A stretch of 37,618 nt of DNA, taken from positions 1 through 37,618 of the forward strand of contig JANBPT010000408.1 of assembly GCA_027575765.1 (NCBI GenBank), written 5' to 3'. The DNA is from Tieghemiomyces parasiticus (Eukaryota; Kickxellomycota; Dimargaritomycetes; Dimargaritales; Dimargaritaceae). Numbering within the stretch: position 1 is the stretch's first letter; each line of letters starts with the position of its first letter. The position numbers and the translations under genes were made by a program. This document shows, piece after piece, positions 13,727-23,600 of the stretch. The notes under the pieces are model-generated. The model was not told the DNA's origin. It did no database searches and saw nothing but the letters and a program-made list of their open reading frames with translations.

Positions 13727-14906
13727 GCCCCGAGGGGAGGGGAAGGGTGGGGGGTAGAGCCACTGGTAGTCACGGGCCGGGACTTTTCTCCTTATTAATA
13801 ATAGTAGAATGGTCAATCTTAGGCGTGTCACCCCCGTCTTAAAAGATGGAGGGTATCCTTTGATTTGGTCAGCGCCGTCTGTTTGGCTAGTTTATGCATG
13901 GTGATTGGATTGGACTGCTGGCCATGTCGAGCGACGAGAGGTGCGTGTTGCACGTGTGGTAAAGTAGCGGCAGTTCAATGTTCAGTGCTAGAATGCATGC
14001 GGTTCGGAGCTCTCTTTAGAACGCACTTGGCGCGGCTTCAAGTGCTGAAGGCGGGGCTGCTCTCCTTATGAAACCCAACTGGACCATTGTAAGCCGAAAA
14101 ATGAGCAACCTGAGGAATGGCAGTCGACGACGCTTGGAGGGCGTGTGAAGATTGTCGGTCGGGGTTACCAACGTCTCAGGGCACCGTCGATAGGCGAGAG
14201 AGAGAGGGCTAAACGCGCTCAAGGTAATGCAGCTACGACGCCTTATTATCGGGGGCAGCCGGCAAGGCCAAATAATACAGATTCGTCCCCAACCGATAGA
14301 TTGCAAAGTTACGGCCCAGACCGGAGACAAACGGCGGTATCCGTACCACTTCTATACAGTACAGCAGTGTCTCAGAGTGACGGCCAATCAACCTCTTCGA
14401 CCCCGGTCAGAGGCGCCCGTACGACACGGTGCAGGAGAGTAACGACAACGCCCATCTTTGGATAGGTTTCTAGGGCTATCCGGGGCCTAGCTGACCACAA
14501 ACGACGAGTGGTCTGGTGCATAGTGAAATTGGGTCACTATACCCTCATTTACTAGCTAGCGACACGAACGTCGTTATGGGACTTGATGTAGAACGGTGGC
14601 TTGGACAAGGGTGTCTGCCGACCGCTCACACACCGATAGATAGCGCTGTTTACCACCACCGCTCGACAGGAAACCCACCGCTGGCACCTTATTGGCACTC
14701 AACGAGACAAGGTGTGGGCGAGGGAGAAGTTTGTGCGCTGACTAACCTGCTGGCTTGGCGTGGGGTGCGCTCCGGAGGGGAAGGTTCGTCCGAGGAAGAA
14801 CCGATGATTCTATGGGAGGGGAGGAGTCCCTTCTGACAACCAGCTCCCCCGGTCGACCGGCAGGATAAAACCACCCTCTTTTCGCTGTGGGTCGTCGATC
14901 AATCAG

Positions 14907-14965
14907 GGGCCCGGTGACAAGGTAAGATACGCCAAGGCGGATGCAGCGGAGTGGTCACCGGGCCC
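14907..14965. repeat. Perfect 12-bp inverted repeat with a nested small hairpin
   Basis: GGGCCCGGTGAC (14907-14918) is exactly complementary to GTCACCGGGCCC (14954-14965) across a 35-base loop. Inside the loop, CGCC-AA-GGCG at 14930-14939 can form a second small stem. The arms are GC-rich and contain no mismatch. Nothing nearby identifies a transposon or RNA gene; the function is unknown. Confidence 0.75.
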
Positions 14966-15271
14966 ACGTACAATGAATATTGGAAGGTTCAGTGGTGCAC
15001 TTCTTGCAGTCACATCGCCTACACTCCAAGCCGCTCCGGCCAGAGAGACCGGTGCGGGGTTCGCCCATACCGGGCTTGGCTGGAGCCGCTGCAGGCTGTA
15101 GAAATAAGCGCGTGTGTGTGGGCGGGGGCGGGGAGGCATTGTCCAGTGTGGAGGCGGTAGTCGGCGGGGTGTTTCTCTGATGGCTTAAAGTCCCCACCGC
15201 TTTTCGGCAACACACTGCCCTATTGTTCCTCAATGGGGTAGGCTCTTGGGTGGATGGGAGAAACTCCATTT

Positions 15272-15325
15272 TGACGTTAAATAAACGTCATGGCTGTGGG
15301 GTAGCCTATGCGTGACGTACGTCAC
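15272..15325 (+). promoter_or_regulatory. Cluster of paired TGACGT half-sites (bZIP/CRE-like)
   Basis: TGACGTTAAATAAACGTCA (15272-15290) is an inverted TGACGTT pair with a 5-base gap. GTGACGTACGTCAC (15312-15325) is a perfect 14-base palindrome with two more TGACGT half-sites. All lie about 590-640 bases before the first DUF3759 start codon. ATF/CREB-type bZIP factors bind TGACGT dimers; use here is inferred. Confidence 0.5.
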
Positions 15326-15735
15326 CTGGTTAAGCGGGGCTGAGCTGGAGGTGGACGATTGACGAAGCCCAGAACCACCGTTTCACGTTACAGCTTGAAG
15401 GGTTGAAAGTCAGCTCCCCTCCCCTACAACGTAGGCGTTTTGGGTTATATACCTGCAAATAATGGCGATGAAAAGCCAATAGGCCGACCACACGTCAGTC
15501 CGGAATCAGCCCATTGACCTTGCCCGACGGCCGACACGACACTAGCCCAGCGCGGGGAGAGAGGTCGCTGAATCACCCGATTTGGGATAGCCGCCGGCCT
15601 TCCCACGTCGTCCTGCGCGGCCGTGAGTACCTCAGGGGCCTCTGGCCTTGGCATTGCCGTCCTTCGGTGCCACTTCCTCACGTCCCGCTATCCCCTCGAC
15701 TCCAATCCCCCCGCCGTGATCAGTCCGACCACTCC

Positions 15736-15743
15736 TATAAAAG
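15736..15743 (+). promoter_or_regulatory. TATA box of the first DUF3759 gene
   Basis: TATAAAAG sits 172 bases before the start codon at 15915, followed by a C/T-rich leader. It is a canonical TATA sequence in the expected place, as seen for strongly or conditionally expressed fungal genes. Confidence 0.7.
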
Positions 15744-15914
15744 CCGCTCTCGGCGCTCGATTGCATAAGGACTATATCCCCTACACTGTGTCTACTTGTG
15801 GTTCTCCGCCTTTTCATTCCAGTCTCCCATCTGTCACGTCCGATTTTCCGTCACACACATCCGTGCTTTTTCCTCCACCCTCAGCATTACTCTAGCCCTT
15901 TTTGCCTACTCACC

Positions 15915-16577
15915 ATGAGCTACGGTTACAACCAGCAGCAGCAAAACTATGGCGGTGGCTACGCCCAGCAGGGCGGCTACGGTAGCTACGACCACTCTGC
16001 CGAGGACGCCGTCGCCATGCTCGACAACGACCCCCATATGCAGAGCATATTCCAGAACGCCAGCCAGCAGGTCGGTACCCGCGGTATTGGTGGCGCTGAC
16101 CCCAACGAGCTTGCCAGCCAGCACAACGAGATTTACGGCGCGGCTAACAGCGGTGAGCGCGGCCTCTTTGGCGGCGGCGAGACGCCCTTCGCCTGGCAGG
16201 CCATCGCTGGTGCCGCCGGCTGGCAGGCGATGAAGTGGTACGAGGACAAGCAGAAGATGCAAGGTCAGGAGGTTAACCACGCCTTCATGAAGAAGGCCGT
16301 CGCTGGTATCGCCATGAGCCAGGTCATGAAGCTATTTGGCCAATTTGGCGTCACCGACCCGAAGACCCGGGAGGCTGCTGCCAGTGCCGCCGCTGCCAAT
16401 GCCATGCAAATGTACGACCGGGAGGTCCAGGCCTCCGGTGGCGGTTACGGCGGTAACAACGAGCCCGGTTATGGCGGCGGCTACAACCAGGGTGGTGGCT
16501 ACGGCGGCGGCAACAACTACAACCAGAGCGGCGGCTACGGCGAGGCTGCCGGCTACCAGGGTGGTAACAACTACTAA
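15915..16577 (+). CDS. CipC-like (DUF3759) protein with Gly/Tyr/Gln/Asn-rich flanks, copy A
   Basis: Single-exon gene, 220 residues. Residues 1-30 are rich in Gly, Tyr and Gln (MSYGYNQQQ). An acidic helical segment (AEDAVAMLDNDP) follows. The core, about residues 75-170, resembles CipC/DUF3759: AWQAIAGAAGWQAMKWYE, VNHAFMKKAVAGIAMSQ and KLFGQFGVTD. The tail is a Gly/Asn/Tyr low-complexity stretch (GYGGGYNQGGGYGGG). DUF3759 proteins of ascomycetes are small, stress- or antibiotic-induced proteins of unknown biochemical role and normally lack these flanks. The start was chosen at the ATG with ACC before it because the paralogue at 18374 has the same CTCACC-ATG and N-terminus; the frame is open further upstream. 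A TATA box and TGACGT pairs precede it. The molecular function is unknown. Confidence 0.85.
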   Translation: MSYGYNQQQQNYGGGYAQQGGYGSYDHSAEDAVAMLDNDPHMQSIFQNASQQVGTRGIGGADPNELASQHNEIYGAANSGERGLFGGGETPFAWQAIAGAAGWQAMKWYEDKQKMQGQEVNHAFMKKAVAGIAMSQVMKLFGQFGVTDPKTREAAASAAAANAMQMYDREVQASGGGYGGNNEPGYGGGYNQGGGYGGGNNYNQSGGYGEAAGYQGGNNY

Positions 16578-18373
16578 GCCCCTACCTTTACAGACACCTT
16601 CTTCGCACCGGCTTTTCCCAATTCTGTCATTACTGTATTAAATACTCTGCCATGTGCTGTGCGAACCCTACTGTTACTACTCATCTCGCACTTTGTCGAC
16701 GAATTGCTCTGCTTGGACCAGACCCTAGGTGGGGTGTACAAATGACTATCAGTCGGTTGACAGATAATATTCAATTCAGCAAGGCCGCTCAGCATGGTTG
16801 GTTCCTTTCCCATAAAGTGTCATCATTCATATCTCGTACGGTTATCAAAGCCAACGTTGCTACTCAAAGTTTTCCACCTATACAGTTTAAACCGATTGGC
16901 TAGTGTCTTCTGCGGGGATTGTCCGTACACCTATGGGCGGCTAAATGTTCCACCGTCACGTCCATGCACCCTACAGTGCAGGTTGGCCGGTGCTCTTCCC
17001 CAGTACCTGTGTGGTTGACCAAAGAAGGGCGGTAACAATAATGGCCAGTTACCAACGGCCCTCTCGAAACAGAACTGGTGTCCAGCAGTGTAGGCACCTC
17101 TCTGTGTAGGTTCTCTAAGCCGGCCGGTGTCGCATGGCAGAATTGGCGTATCGACCTATGGACAGGACCCGGCGGGCGGCACAAACACACGCTTGATGTG
17201 TTCTCGAACCAGCGGGATTGGGGATATGGCGTTGGTGGGTCTCCGTTAGGGGGTATTTTTAGAACTATAATTTTCCTTCCAGCTCCGCGGCTAAATAAGG
17301 TGGTAATAGCAAGTATTTCCTTATTAGAAAGCGCCAGGCAGAGCCACGGGCTGGAAAAGTTAAAAATAGGAATGGCTCGAAAACATGTGGTTTCTAAGCG
17401 ACTGGCAAGTTGACTTCAGTGACTCCAGAAGGGAAGTAAGGGTTGGCGGGCCGGTCCCTAGCCTTGGCGTCCGATTACTATGTGGGGCGTGCACCGTTCA
17501 GTCCACTCCCGGTCCATTCAGTATAGGGCGGTTGGGTATCGGATCGGCAGCTTTACGCGACACTTGGCCGGCGGTTAATACTCATTACGACACCAGGGGA
17601 ATGCCAAGAATCTGGAAGGTGGAGGATTTTCTATTTTACCAGCGAAGGCCCTTTGGAACCATCGGCTGGATGGTCACGAGCGAGCGTAGCCGCGGTGCCT
17701 GCCAATCGTGACGGAGTGCAGGGGCGAACGGTGCTTCTACTTGGAGCACGGCCGTCTTCGGCTGGTGCACCCACTATTGTGCGGCGTGTTGGCTTAGGTG
17801 TGCTGCGGGAGTGGGGTGAGGCAAGCCCAAGGAAGCCAGTGTGGTTCGTTGACAAGGGCTCGGCCCTGGGTGCCAAGCCAACGGGCAGTCTAGACGTTCT
17901 ACGCTGCGGAAGTCGTACAACCTCCAGTGTGGAAGCGGTAGATGGGCCCCACTTAGGGCCTAGCGTCGGCCATCTGCGAGACCCGATGGACCAGGCGAGC
18001 CTGCTGATGGGCACACGGAACGCAGGAGAAGGTCACAGAGATATAAGGAGGCAGCGACGGGGCGCTCTCGACCACTCGTCATACAGCCTCCCAACCCACT
18101 AGCAATCTTCCCCGTCCCTCGGTCCTCTCTCTACCCGTCAGCCACTTGTATAACACCCTCACCTCCCCCCGCTCTCTTTGCCGTGACCCAACGATCCTGT
18201 GCCGTCACCTCCTCTTCCCACCCTTGTAAACTCATCTTTCCTGGCCGCGTCAGCATTGCCGCTTTTATTATCATCTATATTTGAACTCCTTCCCGCGCCT
18301 TAGTCCCTTTACCGACCTAGGAATCCTTCACACTCACTTCTTAGCCTGCTCCCCTTACCCACCACAACTCACC
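16578..18373. other. Spacer between the two DUF3759 paralogues
   Basis: No gene is supported. The first part is the 3' flank of copy A, with TATTAAAT near 16636. The open frame at 17653-18102 has no recognisable product. From about 18100 to 18373 the plus strand is strongly C/T-rich and contains CTATATTTG near 18272, a plausible core promoter and leader for copy B. Confidence 0.5.
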
Positions 18374-19297
18374 ATGAGCTACGGTTACAACCAACAGCAG
18401 GGCTACGGCGGTAACTACAACCAGCAGGGCGGCTACGGCGGCGAGCCCAACTCCGTTGAGGATGCCGTCGCCATGCTCGACAACGACCCCGAGCTCCAGC
18501 ACATGTTTCAGAACGCCAGCCAGCAGGAAAGCTCCCGCAGCGTGACCGTCGACCCCAACCAGTGCGCCAGCGCCTTTGAGGAGGTCAACCAGGCCGCCAG
18601 CAGCGGCGAGCGCGGCCTCTTTGGCGGCGGCAGCACGCCCATCGCCTGGCAGGCCATCGCTGGTGCCGCCGGCTGGCAAGCCATGAAGTGGTACGAGAAC
18701 AAGCAGAAGATGCAAGGCCAGCAGGTTAACCACGCCTTCATGAAGAAGGCCGTCGCGGCCATTGCCATGAGCCAAGCTATCAAGCTGTTTGGTCAGTTTG
18801 GCGTTACCGATAAGCGAACCCGCGAGGCCGCAGCCAGCACTGCCGCCAACAACGCCATGCAGATGTACGACCGTGAGGTGGCCACGTCCGGTGGTGGTAA
18901 TAATGAACCCGGCTACGGTGGCGGCTACAACCAGGGCGGCGGTGACTACAAGCAGCCCGGCGGTCCGAGCTACAACCAGGGTGGTGGCTACGGCGAGGCC
19001 GCCGGCTACCAGGGTGGCGGTGGCCCACAGGGTGGCTATGGTGCCCCTCAGGGCGGCTACGGCGGTCCTCAGGGGGGCTATGGTGCCCCCCAGGGTGGCT
19101 ACGGCGGTCCCCAGGGAGGCTATGGTGGTCCCCAGGGCGGCTACGGCGGTCCCCAGGGAGGCTATGGTGGCCCGCAGGGTGGTCCTGGGGGCCCGCCCTT
19201 TGGCGGCCCGGGTGGTTTTGCGCCTCCCCCTGGTGGCCCCGGTAGCTTTGGAGGCGGTCCCGGTGGTTTCCACCCACCCGGCAACAACTTTTACTAG
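18374..19297 (+). CDS. CipC-like (DUF3759) protein with PQGGYG repeat tail, copy B
   Basis: Single-exon paralogue of the gene at 15915, 307 residues. It keeps the MSYGYNQQQ start, the VEDAVAMLDNDPE segment, the GERGLFGGG linker, and a core nearly identical to copy A (AWQAIAGAAGWQAMKWYE, NHAFMKKAVA-IAMSQ, FGQFGVTD, NAMQMYDREV). The tail is much longer: after GYGEAAGYQGG come seven PQGGYG[A/G] units and one degenerate unit (residues about 218-273), then a Gly/Pro/Phe-rich end. The tail is expected to be disordered and possibly phase-separating, which is inference. The two genes share strand and start context, so they look like a local tandem duplication followed by repeat growth in copy B. The long open frame on the opposite strand is a shadow of Gly/Ala-rich codon use. 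Confidence 0.85.
   Translation: MSYGYNQQQGYGGNYNQQGGYGGEPNSVEDAVAMLDNDPELQHMFQNASQQESSRSVTVDPNQCASAFEEVNQAASSGERGLFGGGSTPIAWQAIAGAAGWQAMKWYENKQKMQGQQVNHAFMKKAVAAIAMSQAIKLFGQFGVTDKRTREAAASTAANNAMQMYDREVATSGGGNNEPGYGGGYNQGGGDYKQPGGPSYNQGGGYGEAAGYQGGGGPQGGYGAPQGGYGGPQGGYGAPQGGYGGPQGGYGGPQGGYGGPQGGYGGPQGGPGGPPFGGPGGFAPPPGGPGSFGGGPGGFHPPGNNFY
19025..19192 (+). repeat. In-frame 21-bp minisatellite (PQGGYG[A/G]) with 42-bp higher order
   Basis: Eight tandem 21-base units lie in the tail of DUF3759 copy B. Odd units 1, 3, 5 and 7 use TAT GGT for the Tyr-Gly pair, and even units 2, 4 and 6 use TAC GGC. Unit 8 is degenerate (PQGGPGG). The strict alternation indicates expansion in 42-base blocks. Confidence 0.9.
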
Positions 19298-20682
19298 TGA
19301 AGGTCCTTCAACCCACACTCCGTCCTTTTCTGTGCGGTCTGATCACCCACGCCCAGTGAGAGTTGGTGCCTGCGCCAAGCCGTCGTGACCCCGCTATCTC
19401 TGCCTTCGTATCCTTCCACCCCTCTCGTTTTCATCTTTTTACCTTCCCTTCGTAGTGCTTTTTTTGCATAGTATTCTGTTTTATCCATAAAGTTTATGTA
19501 TTGCTCAGGTGGCCATAGTCATCGAATAAGTCTCCTGACTTGACTTTTCGATTGACCATTTCCACTAAAAAAACACAAAGCTTCATACTCCTCAATCAAA
19601 ATGTACTGGTATCCTCTCCACAATAAACCACCAAGTTACCCTTTCTATTGAATAATCATTCGGACAGCTATTATCCAATACCATTCAGCCCCTTTACCTT
19701 CCACCACTAATGCGTCGTATTATTATTTTTTGCAAAACTCGGCGGGTCATCGAGTCGAAAGTGCGCTAACTATCGCTTGCCACGCCTACTAAGCCATCTA
19801 GTGTCCTGGCTGTACTTCATTTCAGTTCCTGCCGCATAGGTGTAATGGCTCTGTAGGAAATATAGGTTCCAATCTCGAACACAGGTTTCCATGTCCCAAG
19901 TCTATCGATGCTTGCTTGCTCGCACGCCCACGCACTCATTACCGTATCAATCCGTCGCCTAGATGCAATGTCGAAAACCATGCATCAGACCGCACCTGGA
20001 CTCATGGCCCCAACAAGTGACCGAATTAACCACCGCCTCAGCCAAGAACACTGAGAACAACCTACTCGAACCGCTCACGCCCACCTCCGATCCCTTTAAT
20101 ATGGAGGGTAAACCTGGGCGCGTCCCCTCTTGCCAGCGACGTGTACGTAGGGACAACCCAGGCCCGCCGGTGAGCCTTGATGATTAGTCGTTGTAATTAT
20201 TCAGTCCTCCCACTAGGTAAGGTAGGGCCCGGGAGTCCGGTGAAAGCGTAAATTCATTATGCTAAATTTAGTTCATTTAAAATAAGGCGGACTGCGTAGT
20301 ACCAGCTATAAGTCACAGGTGAAACTGGGGTGTTTCCCACCTTGTCAAGTAAATCAGACCGAGCTGTCGAACCCCAGACCTCTAATGGTTGGGTTTGATA
20401 TCGGAGGGCCATAAGTTTATTATTGAACACTAGTCAAATTCCATTACATAGAGTGTATAATATGAGAGAGAAGTCGGGGTTCGGGAGTAGCTGTACAGGA
20501 GAGAAACGAGCCCAACGAGTCGGATAATCAGACATTTTACATCCTAATGAGGTAGCAGCAGAGGTGAACAAAGGCGGCAGGGAGGAGGGGGAGAGGGGAT
20601 CAGAAGATGTATGCTCAGGTAGGGAGGGGGGGGGAGAGGGCTTAAGTCATTACTGCAGCTTGTAAGATGACATACCGGTAGG
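19298..20682. other. Convergent spacer between DUF3759 copy B and MED13
   Basis: No gene is supported. AT-rich sequence from about 19480 to 19740 contains ATAAAG near 19487 and AATAAA at 19622-19627, candidate 3'-end signals for copy B. The frames at 19959-20187 show no product. G-rich runs near 20580-20640 lie just past the MED13 stop and are listed separately. Confidence 0.5.
20580..20640 (+). other. G-rich tracts with quadruplex potential downstream of MED13
   Basis: The plus strand carries GGGAGGAGGGGGAGAGGGG (20580-20598) and GGGAGGGGGGGGGAGAGGG (20622-20640), starting 43 bases past the MED13 stop codon. The second tract alone has enough G-runs for an intramolecular quadruplex. The MED13 transcript would carry the C-rich complement. 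A role in 3'-end formation is speculative. Confidence 0.4.
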
Positions 20683-23600
20683 CTAGGCAGTTTCGGGCTC
20701 CTCCAGTTCGTTAAAAGTGTGCATGATCCGATGCAACATCACAACCGGCAAGGGCAGGTACCGCCAGAACCGCGGCGACACCAGGCCGCCATTAAGGTCC
20801 GACATGCGGGGGAACGGCGTCTCCCCTCGTTTGGCCGTCTCGGCGCCACCCGGTTCGCCCGCCACGAAGGGCCACCGACTCAGGGTGCTGAGGTGGTGGA
20901 ACTGACGTAGCGTGTCGCGCATCAGGGACGTGGCAGACTGGGCCGCGGACCGGCGCATTAGTCGCACTTCGGTACACAGCTGGCGGATTGGCCCGGCGGC
21001 TGGTTCGTCGTCGACAGCGGCGGTCCCGATCCCAGCCGCGTCGTCGAGGACCCCGGCATGGTCGGCGCGTCGCGTCTCAACCTCCTCGACCAGGTCACGG
21101 AGCAGGTAACCCGTGGCGTGGGAGAACAACCGGGGTCCGGCGGCGGAGTGGGTGGTGAGGGGCAGGGCCTGGCGGTGGTTAAACACGAAGGCCTGGCTGG
21201 ACTCCCCCAACGGTTCCAGGCGGTCAGGTTCCGCCGCGTCGCCGACATCGGGATCGCCCCCGCCACTACTACCAAGCTGGCGTGATCGGTCAATGGGGCT
21301 GCTGAAGGCGGGTGGGGTTGGGTAGGCTGTGTTGCGGGAGCCTTCCCGGCGAATCGGCCGCGACGGGGTGGTTGGGGCGGGATTCGGCACGGTCTCCGGT
21401 GTGGCCTTGGCCGGATCCGGAGCGGCAAAGAAGGACGAGTCCGGGTACACACAGACCAGGACCGCGTTAGTGTGTTCGTTGAGCAACCGGTCCCAGGCTT
21501 GCCACTCCGCCTCGGGTACCGTGCCCAGCCGGGCGACCACGAATTTGAATGGTAGGCCGTACAAGTCCTCGAGGGCCCGCGCCTTGACCCATACCTGCCG
21601 GAGTACCGACTCGGCCACGGCGCCAGGGTACGCTTCCACCTCGGCCGGTGGGTTCTCAAACACGGCCAAGTCTAGAAACTGGCCGCGGTAGTCGGCCCAG
21701 ACCGCCACCGCCCAGCGCCCGCCCAGCGCCAGGCTGTAAAACACATAGACAGTGGTGTCCGTGTCGACGGGCGATACGAACGGCAAAGTGCGGGTTGTGA
21801 AGGTAAACGTGAGTTGGGAGGGCCGCGGTCGGGCCAGTACCAGGGGCGGGGCAAAGGTCCGAGTCCACAACGTCCGCAAAGCCTCGTGGTTCAGGTGCAG
21901 TGGGGGTAGGCGAAGGCTATGGAGTGGGGCGGCAGCAGCGGCCGGCGGTTCCGGAGGTAGGGTGAGCGGCTGGTAGCACTGGGTATACGCCGAGAAAGCC
22001 TGGGCACGCAGGTCGGCGCGATTTCCCAGGGAGTGGGCACGGGTGATGACCCCTGGCTCCAGGATCTGCGTGACAAGGGTGACATCCGGCCGATTGGCGA
22101 CGCGGCGGGTGCCGCGCCACAGAGCCGTCAGCATGCGAATACAGTTGGCCAGTTCGACTACCGCGGCGCGGGACCGCAGCGGGTTGACTAGGTAAACCAC
22201 AAAGTGCGTGGCGGTCGACTCCGCCTCGGCCCGTGCGCGCAGGATGGCGCCCAGCCGTTCGCAGGCGAACAGGTACTGCCGAAGCTGCTGAGCGGTGTCA
22301 CCGGCATCCGCGACGGGAATAAGCCACGAGGCTAAACCTTCTGCGGTGCCCGGAACGTGGGTGCCCAGCCGGCAGGCCGCGTAGGCGGTACCCACCTCCC
22401 GGAGGTACCAGGTGGTGGCGCGCACCAGGTACTCGTCGGCTGGTTGCGGTGTGCGGGACGGAACCAGAGCGAAATAGTGGACGTGCTTGGCGGCCGCGTA
22501 GGGTCCCAGTCGCATCTTCTCCCATACCGGGAGGATGGCCGGCGAGACCTGAACGTGCAGGGTCTCGTCGCCTGCTTCAACCGGGCAGCGGTAGCCCACT
22601 ACGATCTCGGCAGGCGGAAGGGTCTCCAGGGCCGGTTCGGGCGCGCGCTTCCGCTTGATGTAGGCTTTACCGTAAGAGGAAGTGGAGGGTCCCTGCTCGG
22701 CCACTTCGCTCAGCTGAGCTAGCGTTAGGGGTCCGCGGAATAGGACCCCGGCGGGCAGGGCCAGGCCCGCCACAGCAGCACCGCCTCGCTGCAGTAGCTG
22801 GACCAATGCGGCCACGGCAGCGAGGTCTTTGGTCTCGATGGGGGTGCAGGTCGCGGGAACGGGTACGGACGAACTGGGGAGCATCGCGCGCATTGGGGCG
22901 GGGCTGGCCGTGTAGGCACCCAAGGCCACCTGCTGGCAAATGATTCGCATTACCTCCGCAAACGAGTCTGGGGAGAGGGAGTCGCGGTAGCGGTCCAGGG
23001 CCGATTGGGTGGTGCGGGATGATGCCAAGGTCGGGCTGGCGTGGTCGGTAAGGAGGACGGCCACGAGACCGTGGTCCACTGTACCGGGTGCAGCCGGCGC
23101 CGGGGTGGTAGTCGGACGACCCGATGCGCCGTCCAGGTGAGACATCCGCCGACGCTTTTTGGGGTGTACCGGGGTGGGAACCGATGCGCAACGTGAGCTG
23201 GGCGGTTTGGTAGGGTCCTCGGGCGGGTCGACCTCGGAGGCCGGTTGGGAATCGAAGAGCGCGTCCAATTTGGAGTGTAGGTCCGGGTAGAGGTCAGGGT
23301 CAAGTGAGTCTCCGGTGTCCGATTCACTGGCACTGTCCGTGTCGGATGCGGACGTCGACGACGTGTCGAGGAAGAACCGGCGGGCCGGGTTTCCCGGTGG
23401 GAGAAAGGAGAGCAGCTCGCGGCGCTCGCTGGGCCGCGGGGTGGCATCCGGACTGGGTGACCGCCGGGTCAATAGGTGGAGAACACTGCGAGGGAGGTAG
23501 CCCGGGGCCACCGGCGGGGCAGTGGGCGGACGACCAACACTCCGGAACGGCGTAAATCGCGGTCGTCGGTTGACCAGGTGTACTACCCGGGTGACGAGAT

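Larger units (their letters stand above)
13727..15914. other. Spacer between KMO and the first DUF3759 gene
   Basis: No gene is supported; the open frames here lack family features and codon bias. The right-hand 650 bases form the promoter of the downstream gene, with paired TGACGT palindromes and a TATA box (listed separately). A long inverted repeat lies at 14907-14965. The stretch from 15745 to the start codon is C/T-rich leader. Confidence 0.5.

Noticed and set aside
17653..18102. 149-codon plus-strand open frame before DUF3759 copy B
   Set aside because: Composition is Gly/Arg/Ala-rich without domain features and it overlaps the presumed promoter of the next gene.
18341..19318. 325-codon open frame on the minus strand across DUF3759 copy B
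   Set aside because: It is the antisense shadow of Gly/Ala/Gln-rich, GC3-biased codons; it begins and ends near the real gene and has only Ala/Thr/Gly low complexity.
19864..19876. GGTTCCAATCTCG as a tRNA B-box
   Set aside because: The conserved purine-A pair of the T-loop is missing and no cloverleaf can be drawn upstream.
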